Assembly: GCA_900617975.1 (NCBI GenBank)
Contig: UZAE01012086.1
Location: forward strand, 1 to 64,000
DNA: 64,000 bases
DNA from: Rodentolepis nana
Taxonomy: Eukaryota > Platyhelminthes > Cestoda > Cyclophyllidea > Hymenolepididae
Direction: 5' to 3'
The position numbers were made by a program, and so were the translations under genes. Shown here one piece after another: positions 38,801 through 53,800 of this stretch (position 1 is its first letter; each line of letters starts with the position of its first letter). The notes below the pieces were generated by a model. The model did not search any database. It had not been told where the DNA came from and saw only the letters and a program-made list of their open reading frames with translations.

Positions 38801-41800
38801 CCTATTGATTGAATATAATTAGCCAATAATTGCAGAACATCGCAGACATGTATTTGCCGCTGTCACATTGCGATCAATTTCTCTCATTATCACGTGTTCG
38901 ACTTGCTGCCATTCTATATCAATTGCTTCCAAATTTTTGATGTGGTAAATATTAAAGATATCATTAATCTTTTTGACAAGTGTGTAAAAGTTCTAAATAT
39001 TAAAATTCATTTAAAGTAGCTCACTGCATTACAATATGCACTTAGCACTTACAAGCCGTTCGAAGTGTTCAATTACAAACCAAAATCCTTGATTGGCTAA
39101 GTGAGGTGGGGTAAATACAATTCTAGTATCATAAGAGAGAATTTAAAACGCCTAGAAGTCAAATTTTATGAGTTCAGAATTCGTTTAAGTGTCTTCAATA
39201 AGTGAAATGACTATTTTTAGCAAGATCCTACTTGAAGAAATTTTAAACAACTTTTTTGCCTGTCAGAGAATTCGTGTTTTTCACAAAGACCACTCAAAAC
39301 TAAAAATGTATATAAAATTCACTTTTCATTCCAAAGAATTATCACGCAGGTAAAGAATTGCCGGCGTTGGCAATTAATTGAACAAGATCTCTACGAAAAT
39401 ATACTTTGAATTGACCGGAATTTGCTCTCGTTTTAATTTTTAATGAACGTTTGAGGGAGCATCTTTTTCCTTTCGCTTTCACTGAATTCTACCTGTCTAA
39501 TCTATACTTGTCCGGTTTTTATTGCATTGATTTAAACAGAGCTTATTGCTCCTAACGAAATAACAAAAAATCTCTTCAAAATTAATAATATTATCTTATT
39601 TATTTTTATACGATTCATTGGATTTAGCTATATTGAAAATTGTCAGAGTATATTGGATTCGTCTTCGATGTTTGCATTTTTTGAAATTAATTCTTTTATT
39701 CAGTTAACCAATGCTTCGTTTTGAAGTCATTTTGACATTCCCGTGAATATCACAATTAAATTTGATTATTTATTTTAATATATTCGCAATACTTAGAAGA
39801 GAGGGGTGACTCCATTTTAAAAAGCTAAACTAGTTATTTTTAGAAAATTAGAGATAAATATAGCCCACCAACCACACACGCCTCAACCTCTTAAAAAAGC
39901 CATTTGATTTTTAACAACAGTGCCTATGAGTCCTGTCCCTTCTTTAGAAACTGACCAATTTAAATTTGAAAAATGAGTTATGAATAATTAAGTGTATTGG
40001 AAAAGATTTAAAATTGAAGAATATTTGAAAATTTTGTTAGTATCTACACTTAAGGAAGTAAGAGCAAATGTTATGCTACCACAAAATTTTAATTTCATTT
40101 TCTCGAATTGAAAAAAAAAACTTATCATTTTTTGTTGATTAAACTATATTCGAAATAAATGTTATTTGACCAGAAGTTAGCAATGTGATATCGGCTTTGA
40201 TCATTTTAAAATTTTCTTCTGTTAAAAACTGGATCTCTGATGTTATGTCATTTGAAATAAATTTTATTAATGTTTGCATTACAAAATTAAAAATGAAAAA
40301 CCGTTTGAATCCTTATTTCATAGGGTGATTCATACATTTTCATGAGATCCTGTTAAGTTGACTTTGCCTAAATAAAGTTAATTTGGTTCATTGGCAAGGA
40401 TTAATCCAAATCAACCGAGGAAAAACAAAATACCTTTTATTGACACTTGGATTACATTAACCCGGAGAGAAGGGTGCTAAGTTAAGCTAATTGAAACTAT
40501 TTCAGTCATAGAGAGAGTAAATGAATTGAAGTTTCAAGGACGATGCCCATAATTAAACCGTCAGTCAATTAGAGTAGGATAGAAATTATAAATAGATTGC
40601 AGAGAAATAGTGATGAAAATTGAAATTTAAACCCAAATTCGAAAAGCAAATGAAGAAAAAAAGTTTTCAACTAAATTTCTTTATCCACCAACCCACCCCC
40701 CCCCCACCAAACCTCCACAAGGGGTAGGAGCAAGAATTTACTCTGTATTCTCCATTGATTCACAACAATAAAAAAATGATATAATATTAAGCCTTGATAT
40801 AAATTATAAGAATGATGAAACCGAAAAGTAATTAAGTTTACCAAAAACACATTAAAGACGCATATGTTGTGAACTGATTTTTCAGTTAAATTAATCGCGA
40901 ACCTACCTAATTAATTCCTTTATCTGACTAAAATTAAACTACGACTTACTTATTGCCCAAAGATTGACGTTGGAGCAAAAATCTTGAAAAGAGCAAACAC
41001 CGATGCCCTTCTTTCATTATTTACAGAAGAAAAATGAGATTTCATAGTGAGATCAGATAAATTAGTACTAACTGAGCATAAAAATTAAAAGGAAATCTGT
41101 CAGGGTTAAATTTATGAAAAAATCCAATCAGTAATTTGAGCTGAGAGGCAAATTGGTAAGTTGTTGACAAAATCGCCTCTGAAAATGGTAGCATAATTTC
41201 ATTTGGAACATCGAACTTAACGGAATTGTGATCCCCTTACGTACATGAGAGTACTTTTTGAGTGAATATCCTTATGCTATGCATAGGATGAACTGGAATT
41301 ATATTACAGAGAAGTCAAAGAGGATTTATGCAATTTGTAGTAATCGAAATTCAATCTCGCTTTTGATGGTGACTTTGTGTTTACCACCTTTGTAGGGACA
41401 AAAGTATCTTTCTTACCCACCACAAAATAGCTCCCAGTCGATCCTAAAAAACTCACTTTCACTTCTCAAAGCATTCTGCATTCAGCTGGCACACTACCTG
41501 CACTAAATTACTAGGTGGATTTGAAGCGATTCGGACATTTCTGCTAAAATGAGCATTGTACTATGCATTGTCAGATCAAATAAATGCTAACCTCATTACA
41601 TTAACATGTTCGTTTAGCCAAATTGATTTATTTAGGCAACGATTTTTGAAAAGGATAAAATGGAGAGAAAATCGACTCCCTCCTTTCATTAGTTGTGGAA
41701 GAAAAGTTGTGAGATTTCATAGTGAGCTTTATTGAAATTGTACCAACTGAACCAAATGAGCAAAAAAAGGCTCAAAAACGAAATGATTCAGGATTGAAAT

Positions 41801-44800
41801 TAATCAACAGACCAGTAAGGATGGAAAAAGTGAGAATGATCTCGAATAACCAATTTCGAGACAAACTCGAACCATTGCACTTTACGGATTGAACAGTAAA
41901 GCAACAAACTAGTCTATTCCAAATGGAATTCAATTTGACGATGAGGTGAGACTGTTGAAATTGAGTAGAAGAAAAAGACAACATATTCCAAGGCAATTAT
42001 TGCGACTACAGTTTACCCACTTTTCTAATTGGTAACATAATTTTAAAACGCATATTGATTTGACAAATAAATAAGTTGAGTGTGAGATGGATGAATATCT
42101 TATTTCAACTTGGAGTTGGAATTCATTGCTCATGTTGTGCAATTCATACTGATCTCAACGCCTAATTTGATATCTGTATTCCAATGACTGTAGGAAGATA
42201 AACTGTGTACTCAAAACTAGGACCCGAATAAATTTTGATTCATCGTCCCTCCCTCCTTCTGATTTTGGCTGCAAGTCACACAGCTATTCAAGTCAAATGC
42301 GTTCATCTACATTTTGTCCACTTGCTCCAGACAACTTTAATGCAAATCGTGCAATTACTTTTATTGATTAACTTGGATGTACTTTATTACCATTACTGTC
42401 AATAACATTATTATTGTTGTTATTAGACACAACAGTGCAAATTTCTTGCACGTTTCAGTAACGAAAGAGCATTTGAACATACGAAATGGTAAATTGAGTC
42501 ATTAAAAGATGAAGTGTAATAGGAAGTGGGTTTGTCAAGACAACTTCTTCCTCTAAATACCTGATGTACTGCTCATAAATTCTCAAATGTTTTCTAGAAT
42601 CGAAGAGATTCATCAAGAAATGCGAACTACAGGAGATAGCAAATTTAGAGGAAAGCTCTTTTTCTTACCTTTAAGAGAAAAACAGCTTTCCACATGGCTT
42701 TTAAGTTGGATGTTGGCAATAAAATAAAAGTTTACTTTTGGGTTGAGCAACTATCTTACTTTCTATCATAACTGTACTGTTTCTTTTATTTCTGATTTCT
42801 GTACTATCATCTAATTTCACGAAAAATTCCTGACAACCGCTAATGGTGATTATCGCTTCATTTGGCTACCAGATGCATTGCGAAATTCGTTTTCTGAGCG
42901 CATGAATTTTAAATATCCAGACATTCGAGGAAACTCTTTTCAGAATCTGGTTTCTGAGTTAGCTCATGCCCGTCATACTGTGACTTTTATTGGTAATTTG
43001 ATGGACTATGATATATGATTATGGCATTTTGTGTGATTTTCTTGACACTTTGCTTCTTACAAAAATGATTGGTCGATTTGTAATTAATTTTTGCCTCAAT
43101 TTCACTCTTCTCCAAGATCCAGAATTGTGCCATATTTCGGGAATTAAAACTTTATATCTACGTGTGCATTCGCATTTCCTCTCCTATTTCCCATGAAAAG
43201 CCTTTAATGCTTAATTAGCCACTGATTTGATTAAATGCTCTTAAATTCGCATCAAAGTTTAGAAATTCGGTTAGGCTTGTGATTAACAATGGCACGGAAA
43301 TTTTCATCAATTGCTTTAACATATGCAACTCGGGTTGTTTATTTCTGAAATTTTGTGGATTTAAACTGATTCTTTTTCTAGCAAGAAATTGATACATGTT
43401 TAATTTAGACATTTATTAAAATATAAAATGAAGGACTTTTAGTCGAATTGGTGGAATAAGGTTAACTCCACAACAGTCCTTCGAGTATTTATTGAATTGA
43501 ATCCATTTTATACCAGTAAAACGAATTTAGAAATTCTTAAAGCCTGAAACACTTTTCTAGTAAAAGGCAACAAATAAGATAGACTTTTTTTCCAATACTA
43601 CTCCTACTCTTCAGAAAAACAATTTGTTTGCTCGTTTTATTGTTTTTTTCGATAAAAGAATTTAGTGCCAAACAATTTCATGACAATATATTATTCAAGT
43701 TTGATTTTTGGCAAGCAAGTAAAGTTGAAAAGCAAACTAAATGAGGCGAAACCAAAAAATGAAACCATTTATATCGTCCTCATTATCTAGCAGTCTAACT
43801 GGTCTTATGTTTTGTTTGAATTGACAGGTGGCTTTCTAGCGGATATTATCAAATTAAAAACGCCATTGTCATGCACCACGATACGTAAAATCTTCTCAGG
43901 AATTGGATTCGGTCTCAAGGGAATTTTCTTCATTGCCCTGGGTTTCGCCAAAAATGAAGTTGACGCCACCATCATCCTCTCAATGGCGTTAGGTAACTAT
44001 TCACTTCTGATATTGTGCATTTGTTTTGTTCAAAACAAACGGTTACACAAAGATAAGTTGGGAGATGGGAAAGTTACTTCAATCTGAAAGCTAAAATTCT
44101 ACTTGAGTCTTATTGTGATTAGGACTCCTTTCTAAATTTTCATTGCTTCGAGGTATGAGAGTGATTAGCAGAAGGAAAACATATAGATCCATCTGATGAA
44201 ATCGAAACCATGGTAATTATCTAGACATATTGTTAATATTTACTGGTATTTGTCTAGTCTCCGCCTGTTTTTAAAAATATTTTTTCGAGTTAGGTAGCCA
44301 ATTAACTTTTAATAACTAATAATAATAAATGAATTATTAATATTCTATTCAATTTAAATTTCTTTTGTGCAAATATTCATTGAAAAATTATCTTGTTTGT
44401 TAACATGTTTAACAATTAAATATAACTTGATGGATCACTCGTCACTTTCCAATAAACTCCATCCAAAAAAAATAAAAACAACTCATTTATATAATGAATT
44501 TCGAATTGTTTTCATTTCTATGGCCATTTGGTTATTTATTTACTTCGTGTTTTATTAAGCCAAATATTTGAATAAAAAAATTCCCTGACTTCGATTTGTA
44601 ATGAAATCCCCGCCTCATATCAACTGTAGTAGTTCGGAAACAACTCAAACAAATGCTGAATAAATTTTGCACTCTTCTCTTGAACTCATATCAGGATATT
44701 TTCTTTAAAAATGTGCAATGATAAGCAGCATACTTTCTATATTACACGATTTCAACATTTTCAGGGTCAAAGAATGTCGACTAATTCAATTTACTTACTC

Positions 44801-47800
44801 GTTATTAACATATGCCAGAAAGTTGGTTATAATCCATTTTTAAAAAACAACCAGTTGAACTAATTTCACTCCTTAAAATTCAGTTCTACCATTTTGAATG
44901 GTCATGCGTTTGTTAAATATTCCAGTGTCAACTGAAATTGAAATATTCAAGACTTTGTGTGAATAATGACTGCCAACAACCCTTGTGCACTCGATATTCC
45001 TTGCTAAAATTATAAAACAATGAAAGGAGATGGATAGGGAGGTGTTTAATCAGGAATTTTGTTATTCCCACCACTGAAGAGACCTTGATGAAGCAATCAA
45101 GTGGCATAATTTCCCCTCCATTTATGTACTATTCTCGTCGTAGTTATAACTAGTTGAACTACAAATGTCCTTTTAATTGAGCAGAAAATTTGGCCAAATT
45201 TAATATAGCCATGGTAATTTGAAAAAGCGTACTTACGCTAGATCGGTGGAAATGCTTGAATTGCAATTCAGGTTATTTTGAGAAAGCAATTGAATGAAAA
45301 AGTGATTCACTGAAGATTTGTCATCCTGATTAGCAATTTGAAGTCATTAAAACTATCTGCACAATTAACAGACTGAAGCTCATTGTAACTGAATGCAATA
45401 ATGTTTTTATAGGTACTGAATGCCTTTAATTGCTGCATTTTTGTTTCTGCTGAATATTTAATGCGATTTGAGTCGAGATATTTGCCGCAAAGTCTGAAAA
45501 ATTCCTGAGAATTCGATTCCAGTCCTCACTAATAACTAAGGCAGAATTCAAATAACGTTGAATCCAACGTTATAATCTTAATCATAACTATTTCTTTCTA
45601 TATTAATTAGCTAGAATAAGCTAATTAATGGGCAAAATTATGAACAAATTCCTCCACGTTGGAATACAAGTTCCTGGCATATTTCCTTAGAAAAGTTTAA
45701 ATAACGTCTAGATGCACTTGCGTTCTTCTTAACGACATTTCGGATTTAAAAAAGCATATTGGGTGGCGTTGAAGTTGTTATCTTACGTAGTTGCTACAAC
45801 TTGATGGACAAATTAATTTATAAATCTATGACCTGCCACCAGGAAACAGACTTTTCTAACTTTAATCTGCCTGATCACTAATCATTCTATCGAACAGTTA
45901 CTGTATGTTTTTTTCTTTTTTGTTTGTTTTTTTCTTTATTTACTAGCTACGAGTGATAAGACCCTCAATGTCCTTCCATTGTCATTATTACTGCTTATCT
46001 CTCTTATCTTCCAATATTTGTCTGTTGATTGACAATTGCTTCAGAGGCTATTTCAGGAATTGCTACTGTGCACTGAAATGATTTTCTGTTACATTCCTAC
46101 TTCTATTTCCTCCAAACACACATGGTATGAAGTTGCCCGTTCACTCACCAATGGTTGGACAGTGACACTCTTTGTTAAATATTTTGAAATGTTGTGAGAG
46201 TGATTTTAATTAGTTAGAGGTGAGTTGATAGATTGGCGCTTAATTGTCAAGTTATAGGATGCAAAGCAGAAACTGCAGTACCTTTTAACTGCTAAATTGA
46301 ATTCTTAACAACGCGTATGTGTAAATTATTTATGGCACGGCTACTGGGAGTAATGCTGACATCTGAGGATAACTCTCATGAAAATAAGTGCATTTTAAAT
46401 AATAAATATTTATAAGTCTGCAATGTCTATTTCCTTATCTTTACTTCTGAGAGTGCCAGAGTAGAATCTGGCAATAATAATAATTGAGTTTTCATTATAT
46501 TACATGCCTTAAATGACTCAACTATCAAGGTCACTGATTTTATTAAGAAATGGAAAAGTAGGCATTGATCGGAAAATTAGTTTTTTTTTGCAAACCAAAA
46601 TGTGAAGGCTATTTTATTACAAACAGCTATGTAATGGAAAAAGAGGATACAAATGCATAGGGTCCGTTCTAAGTGGCGAATTTTCGCCAATGCTGATTGA
46701 ACGCTCGTCTAGAGCATATTTGAAATGATGCAACCACCATACATCCTTTAAGGTCGAGAAATTTCTGTTCTTGCTTTCTTCTGGCAAAAATCAATTTAAA
46801 GATGATTTGCAAAATTCGTGACAAATAAACTATAAGAGAGAGTTCAATTCTTCGCTCGTTGAAATCACACAGTCAGTGCCATTGGTCTGGAGGCTTTTTT
46901 CTCTAATAGAAAAGAATTTCTCAAGTACCCTGAAGGTATTGAGGACAAAGAGGCATAAATGGTAACTGAGGTTGCCTTGACATTCTTAGCTTTCAAGAAA
47001 GATATTCGGATATTGCATCTTTCGTGTAATTTGATAATAGCATTGTTTAAAGCTATTTTGTCTATATTTTCTGATCATATTTGTAATACGGCCATAGAAA
47101 CGACCATATTTTTCGTTTGATAAGATGGTCTAAATAAATACTATCAACCTAAAATTCTTGAGTGTTTTTAGCTATACCATTCAAAACTTACCTGAAATTA
47201 CATTCATAGGTTGGTTTTTTCAGCATTGACTGGCTATAGAAGATTATAAATTACTTTGAAAGACACCATTTCTCCCAACTATTTAATTGTACCTTGCATC
47301 GAGTTGTTTAGCCAAATTTGTTTGTTGTCATATTGAACTAATAAAGATTCTGTACCTTTTTTAATAAATATGTCATATCCGCTTATTCAAAAAAACTAAT
47401 ATTTTATAATTATTATCTATGAATAAATACATATTGTTTCCTGAGAATGGATCATCATTAGTACCTTCTAAAACTTTTCTTGAGCGAAATAAAGATGTTT
47501 TCTACAAGCAATTTCAATTCAACAGTTTAGCTGTGATCTTACCAAGAAACCAAAATGCCCCAATGCTGCTCAATTTAAGACGTGATTTGAATAGTCTAAA
47601 ATTGTTCCATTTGTGTCTAATGCTAGCTTTTTTTCAGCTGTTCAAGCATCTGTCCCAGAAAGTGAGTATTAAATTCGCCTGTTGATCTCCGTCTACCAGC
47701 ACAATTTTCTTATCAGTGCAAATCAATGAAGTACATGTTTAAAGTTTTATTATACATTCCTTGTTCTCTTACAAATGTTTTTGCTTAGAAAATTTGGGTA

Positions 47801-50800
47801 GTTAAAAATTTAGTAGCTCCATGTTTTTACCCTAAAATAACGCGTTCATTCAATATTATAATCAATATTTTGGCATCATTAATCAATGTCGTTTATTTCA
47901 CCATCTACTATTGCTTTCATCCATTTTTAATATCAGTTGTTCGTATCAATAGGGAGTTATTTCAGATTCTTCCTATTGGCCTCATTTCGATCCTATAACT
48001 TTTTGATAATTTTGTTAGAGCCATCACTAAAACGTGTTTAATTAAGGTTGGCAATCACAGTCATTCCAAATAGATTAAGAAATAAAGTTGCTAACTATTT
48101 CAAACAAGATAAAAAGAATAGTATTTGTTCCTCACTCTAAAAAACTACATATTACGAACGCTATACGGAGGTATGTCATTCTGCGACTAATTTTTAACAA
48201 CCAGACATTAGAACGTCTTGTCTCGATATTTAGCGAATGTAACATTTCATTAGAGGTATTCAGGAGGAAAACTTGTTGGCAAACAAATTCCCAGAAATAA
48301 AGTAAAAAGTAAAAACCTTGCCATGACAAAAAATTGATGAAACCACACATCCTCAAGTTCTCGCTGTGGTGATAAGGGGAAAAAATATTAATTTTGATTT
48401 AGTGACTTATATATTTATAATTTCAAATTTTAACTCGAGCAAAACACCTTCATAGATTGGGAGTATACACTCAACCCACATGCCCCTATGTAACCTACAA
48501 GAGGAAATGGAGAAGACCCACCTGATTCGGTGACCAGCCCTAAAGGCAACGACGGAAAGCCAGAGATACTAGGAAGCAAGAAGACAGCTAATGAACTGCT
48601 ATTAATTAACTGCTATATATGTACCCCCCCCCCTTCCACCCATGGGTGAAAGGGAAGCTGAACTCAAAGTTTAAGGGCTAGTGATAAATATCATAAAGCC
48701 TGCCATTTGAAAAACTTAGAGCTTGATTGAGAAGCCCATAATTTATGGTGTCTATGTGGAAAAAGAATTTTAAGTTAATTTTAAATATATATGTTCTTTT
48801 AATTTTATTTTCTTGAGATGTGTGAACCAAAAAACCATACTTAGTAAAATCGTCTTTTCATGATGCTATTTCATTCAAAGTTAATTGAAACGATTTGTTC
48901 CTATCCCTAGAGATGTCAAGTTTAATTTGGAGAAAATTTACTCAAATATCCAGGTAATTTATTGATTACGGTTCAATTTGCGATGTACTTTAGAAAGGGA
49001 CAAGTTTTCAGTTATATTCTTGAGAAAATGCAGATTTATTCAAAAAAAAGCGAATCTAATTTCATAATCACGAATGTTTGGGCCGGGAATATAAGGTACT
49101 TATGTAAACACACACTCATTTTCAAACTTTGCGAGGTGGAAAAAATGTTAATAGCCAACGTTGTTTCGCACATTGGAGAGCGGATTCACAGCGAAAGTAA
49201 CAATCTTGAAGCCAAAAGGCAATAATGGCCATTTTAATATCGAATATTGGTCTTTGCCATTTCATCATTAATGTTTCTTGAACAGAATAAATTCAAAATA
49301 TTGCGTTTTAGGAGATCTAAATTGAAAGACTGCTAATGCAGTAGATTCCAATGCAATTTATATTTACCTCACTGAGACGCAACTGGAATTGTAAATTTTA
49401 AGGGACCAGTCTTTAATTTTTCTTTAAGATAACTGAATCCAATAATATCGATTTTATAGATTATAGTTGATCCTTGGCTTAATTAAAAACAAAAAGATTC
49501 ATTTTCGATAATTTTATTTTGCCCACTTCAGGTTTGTTCCAGTTAATTGATCCAATGATCTAGATACAGGGGAGTAAATAGTGGAATTATAAAAATTCGA
49601 TTAATGCAAATTGACAATTTATTAATTTTAATAGCTACCTGATTAGTGGTATTGAATCGAAACATTTTAACTAATCAAAACCATCTTTGAAGCAAACTGA
49701 CAAAAGGATTTATGTAATTAATTTCGAGTGTGAAAAATTCTATTTCGGAGTTTATTTGCGATTGACTGAAAATTTTCTTGCCTTTGAAGAACAGTAGAAT
49801 TAGTATCGTTGTGAGAGAAAGTAGGATTGCTTCTCAAACCGAATGCAAAAGTTTAACTCGAGACCAACTTTTGAGTTCAAAGACATGTGGGAAACTTGCT
49901 TGAGGTAAATAAAACAAAATTTTCCTTAACGGTAAAAAGAGGAAAAGATTTCCTCAAAATCTGCTTTCACCTATAGTTTGCATTTCTTGATGAACCTCTT
50001 CCAATGTGGGTTTGATTCTAGAAAACGGTTGAGAACTTAGGAGCAGTACATCAGGTATTTAGAGGAAGAAGTTGTCTTGACAAACCCACTTCGTATTACA
50101 CTTCATCTTTTAATGACTCAATTTACCATTTCGTATGTTCAAATGCTCTTTCGTTACTGAAACGTGCAAGAAATTTGCACTGTTGTGTCTAATAACAACA
50201 ACAATAATGTTATTGACGGTAATGGTAATAAAGTACATCCAAGTTAATCAATGAAAGTAATTGCACGATTTGCATTAAAGTTGTCTGGAGCAAGTGGACA
50301 AAATGTAGATGAACGCATTTGACTTGAATAGCTGTGTGATTTGCAGCCAAAATCAGAAGGTGGGAGGAACGATGAATCAAAATTTATTCAGGTCCTAGTT
50401 TTGAGTACACAGTTTATCTTCCTACAGTCATTGGAGTACAGATATCAAATTAGGTGTTGAGATCAGGATGAATTGCACAACATAAGCAATGAATTCCAAC
50501 TCCAAGTTGAAAAAGACATTCTTCCATCTCACACTCAACTTATTTATTTGTCAAATCAATATGCGTTTTAAAATTATGTTACCAATTAGAAAAGTGGGTA
50601 AACTGTAGTCGCAATAATTGCCTTGGAATATGTTGTCTTTTTCTTCTACTCAATTTCAACAGTCTCACCTCATCGTCAAATTGAATTCCATTTGGAATAG
50701 ACTAGTTTGTTGCTTTACTGTTCAATCCGTAAAGTGCAATGGTTCGAGTTTGTCTCGAAATTGGTTATTCGAGATCATTCTCACTTTTTCCATCCTTACT

Positions 50801-53800
50801 GGTCTGTTGATTAATTTCAATCCTGAATCATTTCGTTTTTGAGCCTTTTTTGCTCATTTGGTTCAGTTGGCACAAATTCAACAAAGCTCACTATGAAATC
50901 TCACAACTTTTCTTCCACAACTAATGAAAGGAGGGAGTCGATTTTCTCCCCATTTTATCCTTTTCAAAAATCGTTGCCTAAATAAATCAATTTGGCTAAA
51001 CGAACATGTTAATGTAATGAGGTTAGCATTTATTTGATCTGACAATGCATAGTACAATGCTCATTTTAGCAGAAATGTCCGAATCGCTTCAAATCCACCT
51101 AGTAATTTAGTGCAGGTAGTGTGCCAGCTGAATGCAGAATGCTTTGAGAAGTGAAAGTGAGTTTTTTAGGATCGACTGGGAGCTATTTTGTGGTGGGTAA
51201 GAAAGATACTTTTGTCCCTACAAAGGTGGTAAACACAAAGTCACCATCAAAAGCGAGATTGAATTTCGATTACCACAAATTGCATAAATCCTCTTTGACT
51301 TCTCTGTAATATAATTCCAGTTCATCCTATGCATAGCATAAGGATATTCACTCAAAAAGTACTCTCATGTACGTAAGGGGATCACAACTCCGTTAAGTTC
51401 GATGTTCCAAATGAAATTATGCTACCATTTTCAGAGGCGATTTTGTCAACAACTTACCAATTTGCCTCTCAGCTCAAATTACTGATTTTTACTAAAATTC
51501 ATGCTTTAGTGTGCCTTAGTAATTTACCCGATTAGCTGACCTTTATAAAGGTTAATGACTATAGGTAAATTATTTTTAATTGATTTTACCAGTTAGGGGT
51601 AAATCGTATGCATGCTTTGAGAGGATGCAAAATCTCTGAATTTGCCAACTTTGGATCCAAGTCTTCAAGACTCCTTTCTGGTCATTTCTTGCTTACTTGC
51701 GTTTTCTTTAAACTTTAGGTGTGTCGGGTCTGGCTGTGGCAGGGTATGCAGTAAGTGTAATCGAATTAGCCCCCAAATTCGCGGGACTTATTATGGGATT
51801 TGCAAATAGTATCAGCACACTTACTGGTAAGTATGTTTCCGTGCATGGTGTCCCAATTATACACCCAATTTCATATTAATCAAGTAATTTCTAAGATGAC
51901 GTAATATACTGGCAAAAAAGACATGGTTTTAGAAGATTTCAGTGTAGGATTAGGAAAACTGTGGAAGTATTTTTCCAATTACACCAACTCAATCATACCA
52001 TGACAGCAATGACGCAAAATAGGTGTAGAATATAGTTAGTGGAAAATGACGGGGAGGAAACGACCAAATTTTAGGCAAACAGAGTGAAAATCGATTCGGT
52101 GTTTCAGAAGATTGGAAGTTCTTAGATAACGAAGGTGGCAGATAAGTTGCTGAGGTAAAGAAAATCGTGCATATAACTACCTGAAGCAGACAACAAACGT
52201 GGTAAAAATCGATGAACGAATCACAATAATAGATAACATAGATAATTAAAAGCCACAATAAGCTTGGTCTCACTGAAGAAAGAAGAATTTCCTCATTTAA
52301 CGCCGAGGAGACATTGAATAACTGCTAAAGGAATCTGCAAATCAAGTTTTCAATTTGAATTCATATCAAATAGATTTCTATCAGTGAAGGGACTGAAAGA
52401 ACGAAATTACAGAGAAATGCTTTATAAAATCAGAAAAACTTATGAGCCAAAGTTACTTGCTGGTGAAGACAATTTCAAAATCTGCAAAAAATAGGAAAAA
52501 AGTCAATTACTCAGCTCTCGATTCTAATCATGTTTTCGTGCTGAAAACCGGAAACCAATTAAGTAGAGATATTTTTCACATTTATTCATTTATAACATCG
52601 AATAAAATTTGTAAATCATAATCAAACAATGGCTTAGGTAAATTTCCATTTTTTATGAGAATCGCGTAAAAAAGTCCTATTTTTCATTGACTAAACATAG
52701 AATCTGACTGTAAATCACTCACAACTCGTCAAATGCGTTCCTGATTTTATATGATCAAGAAAAAAATTCAGTAATCGCTAGCCTACCAAGAAATCAGAAA
52801 TGTTCACTTCTATTTTGATAATCTAAATTTTATGATTATAAATGCTTTAAATGGAAATAAGCTAGTTTAATCGGATTATCATTAATTTATAACAGATGTT
52901 CTCATCTGTTTGTCGTTAAGTTAAAAATATGAATATTTTTTGCTCAAAGGAAAAACGTTAATTATAACCTATATAATTATCTTACAACTTGTTAATTTTC
53001 TTGTGATTATCTATTTATTCAAAAATTGGTAGGAAAAATAGCATTTTTATCAATTAATCCCGATCTACTTTAGTGTAGCCTAATCTACTTCAGTCCGAGA
53101 ATGGGTAGGTTACAAATGAACATAATTTGAAACACCCCATGTAATTGATTAAGTTATATTGTCTAATTTTCTGCAAAGACTAAGTTTATGCATTAATTAA
53201 CTTCAAAATAAATACTTTTTCGCCGGTAGCACAATTCCTTTAGGCCATCTCATTTATTTTTCTTAGTTTGAGTGCAATATTCTGCTTTGGGAGGCTTCAA
53301 CTCTCGCATACTGTTTTATCGATTCTCCAAATTTACTATCAAACCTGAACATGCAATGACAGAATTTTAATTATTAGCGGTCCAGGCCACCAATCAACTA
53401 TGAAAATTAGTAAACTTATTTTCCCGATAGGCGAAGCCGTTACTAGGGCTAAAGTCTTCCTTTTCCTTCCTCTGGAGGTCTGATTATGTATTCCTTTAGA
53501 AAGAGACTATTGAGTATTTTAAAACAAATATTACTCTGATGTTAGAGACAGCACAATGCGTCAGACTTTTTGTTTGAAACCCATCTACGAAGTGAGTATT
53601 ACCCCAGCTCCGCTTCTTCCAATAACCACTTCTTAAACCTATTTATCAATTTTAACCACTTTATGATTTTATGGTTTATAGTAATTACTCATTCATCGAG
53701 TTCTTTATTCATGTGACAATATTCCTCCCCACCTTTCATTATGTCAGCCAGTCAGGTTATTTGTATATAATTCAAGTTCTCATGGTATTCGTGTAGCATT

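Larger units (their letters stand above)
32822..43827 (+). other. Intron 1 of the SLC17-like gene (11 kb)
   Basis: Non-coding apart from repeats: a SINE-like copy at 34303-34650, poly-C tracts near 35885 and 40690, and the left inverted-repeat arm from 41127. Small open frames inside (for example around 35123-35481 and 36069-36393) show no recognisable motif and no supporting homology. Confidence 0.8.
43993..51718 (+). other. Intron 2 of the SLC17-like gene (7.7 kb)
   Basis: Contains a LINE 3'-end fragment (48473-48714, with a poly-C run) and the right inverted-repeat arm (49860-51486). I see no further coding signal; short open frames at 47419-47685, 48088-48356 and 48962-49225 have no recognisable content. 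Confidence 0.8.

Noticed and set aside
41772..41996. 74-codon frame repeated identically at 50618-50842
   Set aside because: Identity between arms comes from recent duplication or conversion of DNA, so it is not evidence of protein selection; no motif is present.
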